Source: Lepidodermella squamata
Taxonomy: Eukaryota > Gastrotricha
DNA: 64,000 bases
Direction: 5' to 3'
Assembly (NCBI GenBank): GCA_047495785.1
Contig: JBLDXI010000001.1
Location: forward strand, 3,596,001-3,660,000
In this document: piece after piece, positions 44,798 through 56,221 of the stretch
Layout: the number at the start of each line of letters is the position of its first letter
Numbering within the stretch: the stretch's first letter is position 1
Notes under the pieces: model-generated
What the model was told of the DNA's origin: nothing
Databases searched by the model: none
Seen by the model: only the letters and a program-made list of their open reading frames with translations
Translations under genes and position numbers: made by a program

Positions 44798-47700
44798 ATG
44801 GCTCGAATTATCGAGCGGCATTCGAAGAGTTCCAGCGATGAAGACGCCGCAAGTCGAACGTACCACGAAATCTTCGAAGCAACTCCGCTAAGGTGCAAAT
44901 TCTCGGCCTATTTCAACTTTTTCATCCTCATCATTTTCGGCCTGATTAACGACTTTCTTCACTTCATTGGTCTGCCAAGATTCAACCGGTATACCGTCGA
45001 TCCGCTCGACAAGGTACGTTGAAAATTAAAAAATTAAAATCAAAATTTCCTGAATTTTTTTCAGATGGGATTTGTGCCTTTGTACACGGGCTTCAACTCA
45101 TTTTTCCGCCGCAACATGTACGTCCGGGTTCGAGACTGTTGGAATCGGCCTATAGCCGGATGCCCGGGTGCAATGATCGAAATTCTCGACCGAGTTTCCC
45201 CCGATCGCGGCTGGACTTTCCATCATACCGGTGACAAAATCAGTGCTGTGAACCTAGGATCTTACAATTACCTCGGCTTTTCCGAACCAAACGGGCCTCG
45301 GGCTGAGGCGGCGAAGGAGGCGATTCGTAGGCATGGCGTCGGTGTTGGCAGCACGAGGCAAGAGGTTGGATCCCTCCCGGTACATGAAGAGCTCGAAAAG
45401 CTTGTCGCTGCTTACCTGGGCGTCGAAGATGCTGTCACTTACCCAATGGGATTTGCTACTAATGCCTTGACAATACCTGTTTTGGCAGAGAAGGTTGATC
45501 ATTTTTATGAAAAATGATAGATGATTTTTAATAATTTTTTCAATTTTTGTAGGGTTGTTTGGTGATCTCTGATGAGTTAAATCACTGCTCTCTCGCGCTC
45601 GGTAGCCGCCAGTCAGGTGCCACGGTCCGAACCTTCAAGCATGGCGGTAAATATTTCTCAAAATTGTTGATGAGCTTTGAAAATTATTTAAATTTTAATT
45701 TCAGACATGACCTCGCTTGAAAACACGATTCGAAATGCAATTAAAACTGGACGTGAGAATGGCAAGCCGTGGAGAAAGATTTTGATCGTTGTCGAGGGCA
45801 TCTACAGCATGGAAGGCTCCTTAGTCAAACTGCCTGACGTCATTCGCTTGAAGAAAAAATACAAGGTAAGAATATTCAGAATATTTCAGAATTCGGTAGC
45901 AAAATGAAAACAATCAGAATATTGGAACCAAAATTAGGAAGTTGGTACCGAAGTCTAGCTATCAAAAGTCTGACTTTTTGAAGAATTTTTGAATTCTCCT
46001 GACTGAAAATCATACTTAATTCTAATCATCTTTGTGTGAACAAGAGCTAATAATTATGAATTATGAATCATCGCTGCATTGTTTGCAAAGTGATGATTCA
46101 TAATTTGTGCAAAAAGATCACACCAAGCATGGACTTTTGTAGTCATTGAGGTAGTCATTGAAAACCCAAATCTATTTTAGATCATTTTTAGCGAATTTAT
46201 CATTCGAAATATGGCTATAAGATCACACACAAATTCATATAATTTTTTTAATATTTTTTTCTAACCTTTATTCATGAATTCCTGAACATTCTGAAACTCA
46301 AAATTACTTAAATTCGAGGTGAATGTGATTTACCTTGATGTGTCCGAAATTAGGGCGCTTGGTGCTCTAACTTTGGACAGCACCACAACGACAACATTAA
46401 TAGGAAATCAAGGTAAATAGATACAAAAATTTGAAAAATTGGTAAAGGTAGCTACTTAGCCGGTTTGCCACTTGGCACCTTCCCCCCATTTCATTCCCAC
46501 AGGGGCCGAGAATTCTTCGACTTCTTTGTATCCAAAATTAGATCGTTCGCTCTTTATGAATTTTGTTAAAGATGACTTTCAAAATGAGAGATTTATTCAT
46601 CTTCCGCAAAAATTAAACCGTATTACCGCGTATTATCTGTCATGTCACTATACCTCGAATTTTACTGACATGTCACTAAAACCTCTATTATAATGACAGT
46701 GTCACTAATTCCTCGAATTTACCAGAAAATTTTGGAGGCGGGAAAAGGCCAAATGTTGCTCTATAGTGACAGGTTGTCATTTGTGACAACCGCCGAAAGT
46801 TAGCATCTTTTACGCTTGGCGCTGCCAAATCGCAATGCTTTAATTTCATAGGTTAGTCGGCGCGCGTAAAATGCGAATTTAACTTAGACACGCAATATTA
46901 AGTTTTGAACGGTGAGGAATTTCAAGAAACAAATTAGATATTCTGATTCAGCGTGAAAAGTTGGATACTTGTGCCGATTTGCGCACGTTTATCTTTCAAA
47001 ATGATGAAGAAATGCGGACGAAAAGATCAAGTGTGTGAGCTTGAAAACAGCTCATGTGCAGCGCTCTGCGAATCAGAAGGTTTTTCGCGAGAGGTAAACG
47101 CACGAGAGGTGTCAACACGCGCGTCAACACCACACACACACACCCTTGGAGGATTGGAGCAAACACCTGACACACCTGACGCGCGCGCACCGCACACTCG
47201 CCTAAATGCTCAAATGATTAATTTCCCCCCAATTTCTTCCCCAATTTTTACTATCGTCTCGCGCTCAATTGCTGTCTAGCTCAACTTTTTACGCTGAATT
47301 CGAATATCTAATTTGTTCCTTGACATTCCTCATCGTTTTAAACTTCATATCGCCACTATATAGTAAAATACCTATTTCACTCTATAGTGACAACCCTCGC
47401 TTTTAATGACATGTCACAATAGCTGAAAAAATCAAAAGGTTTCGAAAAATGGCTAAATTTATATAGTGACATGACAGATAATACGCGGTAATACGGAATA
47501 AATTAATCTAAAGGTTCAATTTTTTTAAATTTTCTTCAATTATGAGTAATTTTTTTCAAATTAGTGCTATCTGTACCTTGACGAAGCCCATTCGATCGGC
47601 GCTGTTGGAACGACCGGCCGCGGGGTTCTCGACGTTTACGGCTGCGACGCAAAAGACGTCGACATTCTCATGGGAACATTCACGAAAAGCTTAGGCTCAG

Positions 47701-48230
47701 CCGGCGGCTATATCGCCGGCAGTTCAAAACTGATCAACTACATCCGCGCCACCTCCCACGCCTCAGTCTACGGCGCCTCAATGCCGGCACCTGTTGCTAT
47801 GCAAATAGTCGCGTGCCTCCGGACTATCATGGGGCTAGACGGCACGTCTGAGGGCGAGAGGAGGATCCAACAATTGGCCTGGAACACGCAGTATTTCCGG
47901 TACCATCTCCACCGCATGGGCTTCATCATTTACGGCAGTCGCGACTCACCTATTGTACCTCTAATGCTGTACCAGCCCGCGAAAGTTGTCGCGTTCAGTC
48001 GAGAATTACTTCGGCGGAATATTGCCGTAGTCGTTGTCGGTTATCCTGCTACGCCCCTCGTCCTACCCCGTGCTCGTTTCTGCATGTCGGCGGCTCATAC
48101 GAAGGAGATGTTGGATCAGGCGTTGGCTACTATTGATCAAGTTGGCGATTTGTTGCACATCAAATACTCGAAACGGCCGGCGAGTGTTGTGGCTGAGTTG
48201 GAACATTTCGCTTCGATTCATTCAACTTGA
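44798..48230 (+). CDS. SPTLC2: Serine palmitoyltransferase long-chain base subunit 2
   Basis: Five exons: 44798-45013, 45065-45493, 45553-45646, 45705-45865 and 47565-48230, totalling 1,566 nt (521 aa), phases consistent. The enzyme condenses L-serine with palmitoyl-CoA to 3-ketosphinganine, the first step of sphingolipid synthesis, on the ER membrane with an SPTLC1 partner. An N-terminal membrane segment is at about 38-60 ([18 protein letters not shown]). The aminotransferase fold shows [33 protein letters not shown] and the PLP-lysine box MGTFTKS with Lys341. Further matches to SPTLC2 are [21 protein letters not shown] and [11 protein letters not shown]. Having the catalytic Lys makes it subunit 2 (or 3), not subunit 1. 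AATAAA is at 48305-48310. Intron 4 is 1.7 kb and holds a foldback element. Confidence 0.96.
46328..46418. repeat. Short inverted repeat in SPTLC2 intron 4
   Basis: ATTTACCTTGAT at 46328-46339 pairs perfectly with ATCAAGGTAAAT at 46407-46418, with a 67-bp loop. The loop holds a CCGAAATTAGGGCG...GGTGCTCTA block that recurs, diverged, at about 48647-48672, so it is probably a fragment of a dispersed repeat. Confidence 0.5.
46618..47496. mobile_element. Foldback/TIR element in SPTLC2 intron 4
   Basis: The ends share an inverted repeat of about 33 bp (CCGTATTACCGCGTATTATC and onward through TGTCATGTCACTATA). Further inside, AAGTTTTGAACGGTGAGGAA to the GTGAAAAGTTG at about 46892-46962 pairs, diverged, with about 47280-47350. 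The internal part has a CA-rich microsatellite near 47130. No transposase was seen, so it is non-autonomous. Target duplication unclear: both flanks contain ATTAA. Confidence 0.7.
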
Positions 48231-49605
48231 ACTATGTTACATTAATCACTCCTCAAATGTATACCTACTGCTCACAGATTTATCATCATCTTTGTTTCAT
48301 CTAAAATAAATCGGTTGCTTCAATTTTTGAGGATTAAATAATGTTGAACGTATGGGTTTTATTGAAATTATTGAAATAGCTTTTCATTTTCAAGTTGGAA
48401 TCCCACTTCGCGAATTCAACGGTATCAAACTTGCGGTATTAGCGTAGCTGAATGAGGTGGCCGAATTTATTAGGGCACCCGGTTCCCTGATTCCGACCAG
48501 GAGTCTAGGTGACTTCGAAATTAGCTGTAAATCAAGGTAAAATCGTCCAGACTTGCGGAAACCTGCATTCGATAGTCCAAGAACTATTCTAAAAAACTGT
48601 ATTTGCCGAATATTTTCTAAAAAAATTCAACCGGCTGGCAAAGTGGCCGAATTTAGGGCGGGGTGCTCTACATATTTTTAATTTATGATTTAAATTGCGA
48701 CAGGCGCAGTCAACCTTGACGATTTCCCCCTAATTCGCCATAATATTCACTACAAAGAATGCCGTCGTCTCATTCTCGTATTTCTACCAAATTTAATGGA
48801 AATTGGAGAAATAATTCATTCAATGTAGGGGAATTATATGGGGAAATCGCCGAAATACCAATCACGACAGATCCACAAACCCGAAACATAAATTTTGTAT
48901 AATTTAGTCCAACTTTCTTTTGATATAGAGGGTTGTGATCGAAGGAAAAATGTAAATTTGCAAAAGTTGTTGCGCAACAATGAACAATCTGATAAAAACC
49001 AAACTTTACCTGGCGTTAGCTATACCTAACAGTTACCTATGGTAGAAAAATTGGCACGCCAGGATCACCTATTCAAATGTTTTCAAGACTCAAAATTTGC
49101 ACTTTTCTTTCGATCACAACCCTGATAGCCGGGTTGGATTTTCTTAAAAATTACATCTGGAGATAGATCTCAATGAGACGTGAATTATGAATATTTTCTT
49201 GGAATTTTTGCATTCGTAATTTTGAAATTTACCGTCCCGGCAAATGTAAAAAAATGGGTTTTTTCAAAAAATGGGTATCATTTTCATTCATTTTGGATAA
49301 GACAGTTTTCGTAGAAAGGGAAGAAAAAATGACACATTATTAATCCTTTGGGCCATAGGCACACGTTGCTTTATAGTAAAAGTACGTTTTTGTTTAGATA
49401 GCACTTAGATAGCACCTTTGGACCGCGAGATTATGACAACATAGTAGATGATCGAGATAGCCATTTATAACTGAATCATTTATATTGTTCAATTTAGTCA
49501 TTTTCTAATAAAAAGTGGATAAATACTGTTTCAAAATGCCTGCTTCCTTAAAAGTTTTGTGGAAGAAAGACATTGCAATAATAATAACAAGCTTTAAATT
49601 TCCCG
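48231..49605. other. SPTLC2 3' region with a hairpin-forming repeat
   Basis: Contains AATAAA at 48305-48310 and the foldback listed separately at 48929-49123. Otherwise AT-rich with no gene. Confidence 0.45.
48929..49123. repeat. Small foldback repeat
   Basis: Outer arms 48929-48960 and 49092-49123 (AGGGTTGTGATCGAA...) pair at about 28 of 32 positions. A nested perfect 8-bp pair CCTGGCGT/ACGCCAGG (49009-49016 and 49056-49063) lies within, so the whole 195 bp can fold as one hairpin. Confidence 0.65.
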
Positions 49606-50611
49606 ATGCAACAATATTTGATACTCTCAGTTGCTGCCCTTTTTTTTGTTGCAGGCCGTTGTGTGCCTATCTACAAAGAAGAGGAACGGCGTATTCCCCC
49701 TGTGAAGGTTGACTTCGGCAAAATAATGTAAGTTCAATTCGATCTCATCTGAATTTTCATTTCTGTCTGTCACATTTTTTCAGGGAAATGGATTGGCAAA
49801 AACTGATGTGTTGTTTCAACTTCGATCCTCAAATGAAACAGAACCCTACAGCTAGCGTTGAATGCAATCCAGCGTTTGAAAAAGGCGTGAATAAGGATCT
49901 GCTGGAGTCGGTGTGCGATTTCTGTTCGCCAATTGGCTCGATGCTCAGACACATAGTTAGTTGTTAGCGCTTTTGTTTATTGCTATAAAGCTAAACGTTT
50001 TTTATTTTTACCAGAGCAATCACCGCGCTCTCAAAGCGGCAACCTTTGGATATTGCGATATCTCTCATGCAAGTACGAATATATTTGGTCCACTGCGGCA
50101 TATTGGAACAGGATTAATTCGAGAAGTCCATACGGCATCGAACTTAACTGACAATTTCAGTGATTCGAATATTTTCAAGCGCACCGTTATGGGGTGGAAG
50201 CCTGAGTATCTGACAAGGGAGCGGCCCGAATCAATCTTAGAGTTCTTGCTTTCCGGGGAATACCTGGACATCTTGCATATAGTCGACATCACCTATAACC
50301 ACCTTTCAGTGCCATCTCAACCAACTGGCCATTTTGACTGGCCGGCTTTCCTCGAAATAACGTCAATGCAACTGGCTGAAATTAAACACCAGTTGGATCG
50401 TCTTACTCCACCTGGGCAGCCTTCCCTAACCGGCAACTTTCGCTATCACCACGAAACGTTGCATATATCGCTCGAAGATAGAGCCTGCCTAGCGCTAGGA
50501 GCCAAAGATGTGCTGAGGGCGTTATCTTATTTTTACCTCTTGATCATCCAAAACGATGACATGAAGGGAATCGTCGACAAGCAATGGTTGATGAATGACT
50601 TTAATATATAG
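49606..50611 (+). CDS. Secreted protein of 296 aa, unrecognised
   Basis: Three exons, 49606-49727, 49784-49955 and 50015-50611, join in phase to 891 nt. The first ATG of the frame gives a clear signal peptide (MQQYLILSVAALFFVAG) followed by RCVPIYKEEERRIPPVK. The middle has clustered Cys (MCCFNFDP, VECNPAF, SVCDFC). The C-terminal 170 residues lack Cys and are rich in Leu, His and Asp, with a helical look (LEITSMQLAEIKHQLDRL). No membrane segment after the signal peptide and no motif I can name. Probably extracellular; function unknown. Confidence 0.7.
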
Positions 50612-51629
50612 ATACCGAATAACGCTGTAACTACATATGTTTTATCCACCTAGTCTGACTAACTTGATTTCAGTCTCACATAATTATCTGGCTTGCGCTA
50701 TAAGTGCGACAGTGACAGACGCTTTCATGAATTTTTCAAATAATAAAAAAGAACAGCTCACTATTATTCGATTATTCGCGATTGCGGCTTTTGTGCCGGA
50801 TGTCATACCCTGGTTGATGGTATATTTCGTGGCTAGTCCCACTTAGAGGGGCTCAGATTTCAGATTGCGAGCATAGGCGGGATCAAATCTTGCGATATAA
50901 AGCTGATCGCGGCCTGTCGAAGTGAGATTAGTATTGCAGCATTGATTTTAAGTGAATTTCAAGTGAGGGTCACTGTTAAAAATTAATACAATCAATATCC
51001 TGTTGGGGGTTTGTGAAAATCGCAGAAAATCAGAACAAATAAATCCAAGGCTTCATCGAAGTACCATTTGAAAATCGATAAAGTCTTTCAAGGCCGGCCA
51101 TGCAGGTGCTTTGGTGCAACATTCAACATGCAGAGTGCGTGATACGACCTCGGATCAGGACAGTTCGACTGGGTTGCCGAATTTATTTTCCGGATCCGTG
51201 CTGGCAGCGGCCCCACGACGGCAACAACTGGACACCATAGCCGATCCCCGCAGCTCTGATTGACGTGCTAGCCTGCCTAAATTTACAAAAACAAAGGGAA
51301 TTAAATCATTGCTTTTCGAATTGATGCTATTATTGTGCAGTGTAACATGATAAAGTAGGTATTAAGCAGGACTAAATTAGTTGCATCCAATCTTCTTCCG
51401 AGGTGGATGGCAACTGATGGCGTATTAGGTAAGTGAAAAACGAAGAAATTTCTCTGATTTTATTCACGACTCTCGCAATATAGGTATAATAACCAACAAT
51501 CTTTTTTAAACTTGTTCAAAGTAATCACAATTGGTGAATAAACGATTCGAGGGTATATGATGAGAGATGACTCAACCAATTTAGCCGTCCATTCTCAACT
51601 GCTCCGGATTGGCTCTCGTGGGTTAGACT
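50612..51629. other. Spacer between convergent genes
   Basis: 3' ends of the 296-aa protein gene and of the minus-strand gene at 51630. One 69-codon frame at 50637-50846 lacks supporting features. Nothing else seen. Confidence 0.4.
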
Positions 51630-52115
51630 CTATAAGCTGGATATAGCATTTCTTATCTTATCGATTGCCCAATGACCGACTTTGAAGAGCCCTAGCTGTG
51701 CTAATAACGAACCGATCATGCTAATAGCAGAGCGCAAGATTACTCCTTGAAGTATGCTGCCTCCAAAAACACCAACGCCAATAAGCAAAGCGCCGACGAT
51801 TGTCAAAAATAGTCCGAATCCTATAGTCGGCGACATTTTACCCTTGAAAACTTCACTGGCTAGATTCCAACAAATCTTCACCGTATCATGGAAGCTTCTT
51901 TCATCTTTGATTTTGCGTGAAATGTTTGAAGAAGCGTTAATAAGCCGCTGACCTATGTCCGTTCCAGCTAGTTGTTCCATAGCTCCGTACAGTTCTTCAA
52001 AGTCGTCTTGCACTTCCTGATGTTGAACGAAATTCGTTCCTTTTAACGCGCTGGCAATGATCTTCTTAGCTTGGGGGACAACTGCTTCTTCCAAGCCAAA
52101 CGACGCCATAGCCAT
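51630..52115 (-). CDS. Small membrane protein of 161 aa, unrecognised
   Basis: Intronless ORF with ATG at 52115. The N-terminal 95 residues are soluble and probably helical (VQDDFEELYGAMEQL, SNISRKIKDERSF). Residues about 96-145 are hydrophobic and Gly-rich, with two likely membrane helices (IGFGLFLTIVGALLIGVGVF and GVILRSAISMIGSLLAQLGL) separated by a short turn, and a short basic end. This layout resembles a helical domain with a membrane hairpin anchor, but there is no motif to name a family. Confidence 0.6.
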   Translation of the reverse strand: MAMASFGLEEAVVPQAKKIIASALKGTNFVQHQEVQDDFEELYGAMEQLAGTDIGQRLINASSNISRKIKDERSFHDTVKICWNLASEVFKGKMSPTIGFGLFLTIVGALLIGVGVFGGSILQGVILRSAISMIGSLLAQLGLFKVGHWAIDKIRNAISSL

Positions 52116-53539
52116 AATAGAGAGTGAAATCAGATAAGCTATTTAATCCTACAAATGTTCGAAAATTTCATCAGTCTTTAACCTAAAAAGCTAGGATAAA
52201 TTGAGGCTTTAAATTAAATCGTAAGGTGGTATGGCAAAGAATTGGACTTATATTATTTTATTAAAGGCATATATATCAATAAAAAAGAGATCTGACCATT
52301 GACCATAGACAAATAAATATAGTAGATCCGGCACGCTAGTACATTAATGTGTGCCAAAATGCAAAATGAGTCATCTCGCGATTTTGCTTTCTTGACCTAT
52401 TTTTCACTTGTCAATAGCTCTATAATAGTACGGCCGAATCAACGCAGTTGACAAGTGATTCCGGGTGACTATATTTTATCAAATTGCGGCGTTATAAGTG
52501 CAAAAAATTATGATTCTAATTGACAAAAAACCTAAGTAATCAGGCCCGCGTGATTCATAGGGATCACGTTAATTTGGTCATTGGGGGTTGTTTTCGAAGC
52601 GAAGCCGTCTTTATTATAAAGTCAACTCTATCTGGCAAATAACTAGGCGCCAGTTTCAAATTGCTCATCATTAGTCGTGACCTACTTTTTACCAGCTTCT
52701 TTTATTGCTATCATTCTTAAACGATTAGGTCAACAAGTGTTTTTGAGGTCAAAACGCTCGATTTCGGACAAATATCGGCCATTAAAGTCGACATTATGGG
52801 ATAGAGTTAACTTTACCGATAAAGGCGGCTTCGAAAATAACCCCCAATCTCTGTAAAAAACGTAGCTTTTTTCCAACCCAACTTGACCCATGGCCAGGCC
52901 TCGCAAAACCCTACTAAAACCGGCCACTAAAATAACCGGTGGGAAATACCTGTTTTTACCTTATTTTTGAAAAATTGTTATAAACCAAAGTTCAAAAATA
53001 TCTCATTTTTTGGAGGTTTTACTCGAATCGCTCATAAAAAATGGCTTCATGGATGATTATAATATGAAAAATAATGTGTGACCGGGTATCGTAGTGAGCC
53101 GGCAAAAATCTTGTTGATATTGTTCATGTGGAAAACAGGAGATTGTGACCCGCCCTTCCGCATATGGCCAAATGACTGATTTTTAGGACCGGGCCATTAC
53201 ATCACGATATATTTTGCGCCGTGAGTGATTTTATTGTTGGACATAGGATTTGTTTATGGCTATTTTATCTGCATACAAAGAAAAAACACGAAAGTGAACA
53301 CGAAACTCGCGCGAATTTTGATATGCCGTTATCAGATTATTGACCAGCGTGAAAAAATCTCAATTTCGATTTTTAGCCGGGACCTTTTTAATTCGCTTCA
53401 AGCAGAGAATGAGAGAATAATAACACTTGAATCACCTGAATTTTATTGTTTTTTTCGGTCTCAAAAAAGGCTATATCGGTTAAAATACTGAAACATAAAT
53501 TCAATGATGGCACATAATATTTTCTCGGCACTTCAATCA
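52116..53539. other. Non-coding stretch with an inverted repeat
   Basis: AT-rich; holds the foldback at 52580-52848 listed separately. No coding frame of interest. Confidence 0.45.
52580..52848. repeat. Foldback repeat
   Basis: Left arm 52580-52631 (ATTGGGGGTTGTTTTCGAAG onward) and right arm 52801-52848 pair at roughly 80-85% with a few indels. The loop is about 170 bp. No open frame. Probably another non-autonomous element, older than the one at 3450-3799. Confidence 0.6.
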
Positions 53540-54052
53540 TCACCGCCTCCGAAACAGCAATTCAGGCGGCGGTCGTTCGATTTCAATCACCTCGCCACGA
53601 TCAGCCGTGCCGAAACTCAGCAACCACCGCCGGCTGAACGGGTCGAAATAAATCATCGCCGCATTTTTCGGCTCCGGTGCTAGTGTATGTGGCGTAGTTG
53701 CCGTGGTTGTAGAGGTTGTTGTTGTTGTTGATATACCATCATCAGTCGTAGCAGGTGAAGGTGTCGTAATATCGTCCGGCCTGGGCGGCGTTGGATCGTC
53801 GTCAACGGCCAGAAAACGGTCGAGAATACGGTACCGGCGAACTGACCTAGCAACGGGTGACAAAGGTGACGATAGTACTGTGGGCGTGGTTGCTATGAAG
53901 CGCTGGCGGTACTGTGCCGGGGCTGAGTCTGGGTCGTTGCGAGCTAGGTAGGTTGATGTGACGCCAAGCACGACTGCGAGTAAAATGAGAACGCCCAGAA
54001 TGCCAGCGGTAATAATTATGCAAGTCGACCATGAGAATCCGAAACCCCCCAT
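53540..54052 (-). CDS. Single-pass membrane protein of 170 aa with Thr-rich region
   Basis: Intronless ORF, ATG at 54052. A hydrophobic segment at about 9-34 (STCIIITAGILGVLILLAVV) serves as signal anchor. A Thr/Pro/Asp-rich stretch follows (TTTTTSTTTATTPHTLAP, likely O-glycosylated if extracellular), then a short conserved-looking block (MIYFDPFSRRWLLSFG) and a basic end. No family recognised. Confidence 0.6.
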   Translation of the reverse strand: MGGFGFSWSTCIIITAGILGVLILLAVVLGVTSTYLARNDPDSAPAQYRQRFIATTPTVLSSPLSPVARSVRRYRILDRFLAVDDDPTPPRPDDITTPSPATTDDGISTTTTTSTTTATTPHTLAPEPKNAAMIYFDPFSRRWLLSFGTADRGEVIEIERPPPELLFRRR

Positions 54053-56213
54053 CTAAAAACTGAATGCAACAAAATATAAAGAAGGTAATAATTAATAATT
54101 ACATTAATCTGAAAAGCTCCTATTTATATGACCCAGCGAAATTCCCTTTTCATTTCAATTTTCAAGGTCTTAACATAAGGGGTTTCTTCTACAAATGTTC
54201 TGTATAAATCCAGTACGTTTCAGCTTTTTCAGCAGGTTTCGAAATGGGGAATTGATAAAATTCAATCAATAATCAAACTTCACGGTTCAAAAAGGAGATA
54301 ATTTTATGAAAAAAAATCTATAAAATTCCAGAAATATTTTCCGTCCCTTCCTGTCCCAGCGTTGGACCCGTAAATTATACCCTTGTGCTGGGTATTTTGC
54401 ACAAAACAAGGTTTTTGAGAATTAAAATCATCCTTAAAATTATGATAGGTGATAATATAATCGCAGCGAGGGACATGTCGCGTGCGCTGTTGCCGCAGTT
54501 TTTTCATGGAAAAGTTTCAAGACACTCCGAAGTGGACCAATCTCAGAATAAAATCCCGCCAGTCGAAAATTTAAAAAAAACTGGCCGCATTTTAGCCCAG
54601 TCTATAATTAACCTAAACTTCAGGTGACTGTCTTGCAAAGCAAATCGTCGAATTTTTATTTCTCCTTCAATTTTACTGAGAGAGCAACGCTGTGGGAATG
54701 CCCATGCCAAATTTCGTCTCAAATTAATATTTTGCTAAAGGAAGATATAAGGGGGCCCCAAATCGATAACCGAAGATGTACTGCTTCATTAAAAATAAAC
54801 CTTCTTATCAACCACCTCCAATCACCTTGGGCCTTACGCCATTCAAAAGCTCGACACGCGGGAAATTTTGTGACATATTTTTCAATTATTTATACGGAAA
54901 TTTTATCATTCGGCGGTCCATATAACTATTCACCTGCAACGCTGAAAAATTCACCCTGCAGTAGGGCATAACTGATACATGATAATTGGCATAGAATATA
55001 AGCAAATCCTAGCCATCTACATATTAAATAACAATCGAATTAAATTTGAAGGATAGGGATGATCCTTAAAATATGATAATTATTTTAAATTTTCCAATTG
55101 TTCAAGGCGGTCTAGAGTAATAACCTAAAAATCGATAATTATTTTGAGAAATTCACGAACCTGATTTCGATCAAATACGATAAATTAAAGCGGGCTTTTC
55201 GACTCGCTAATGTAATAAAACCACTTTTGAACGAAAACAGCGCTGCTGATGCTGCGACGAATAAGGGGAAAGCGTCAAAAAGACAGAATGGCTGACTGTG
55301 CGCATCACTGACCACCGCATTGTCGACGAACGATGAGGACGACGACGGTTAAGAAAAAGAAGAACAAGGCGACAATAGAACGCCTGAGGTGGTCGAGGTG
55401 TCAACTCGCTTGCGGCCGGCTCAAAGAAAGCAGACGCCCGAAAAACCGGGCCTCACGCCAAGTTTTTAACGCTCGTGTATTGTGCCTTTATTTCGTTTCG
55501 CACGTGGGAAAAACACGCGGCAGAAGGTGTCAACTTCTGGACGTAAAAAGACACTTAGTATCTCGCTCAGACTAAATACTAATTACAGGCTATACTGCGA
55601 GAACACAAGAAGTCGTCATTAGCTAGAGCGGTTTCTTTTAGAATTATTATTAAACGCCCCGGGCAATAATTATTTCGAGACATCTCAAATTTTTCTTTAT
55701 ATTTAAAAATTCGTGCCACGTTAAGTGTCTGCACGAATCAGGAACATCAGGAACGCTGAAACAAACCACAGTTAATAACGATGCAAAACCTATCTCTTAA
55801 CTTCGGTAACCTAGCTTTATGATGGTCTCAGCCCGACTAGCGGGCCTTAGGAAGCGACTCATACTGCTAGGGAACCAAAGAAGAGAGACGGGTAAAGCCA
55901 GAGACACCACTCGCCGAGTGAGCTCGGCGAATGATGCACTGATTGAGTGAAAATCTGGAGGTATTTATACGCGGAAGCCAATCCTGGGCGTCGACTGATT
56001 ACCGCTCATTATGGCGTGTAATTTTTATTGCACCGGCGATTATTGCGCGGCACGAGTAGGTCAATTACACTGCAGGCTCATCATTACAGGAGCTAGGCCG
56101 CGATCGCCAGGCACGCAGATGAAAAAGAGCCGCCGCCATTGCGTGACCTCATCGCGCGGTGCGGTGATGACCTAGAAAACTACGGAGGTGATGGCGGTGG
56201 TGGCGTCGTCATG

Positions 56214-56221
56214 TGACGTCA
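56214..56221. promoter_or_regulatory. Palindromic CRE (TGACGTCA)
   Basis: A perfect CREB/ATF full site sits in a GC-richer island. Its function is not shown by sequence, and chance occurrence is possible. Confidence 0.3.
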
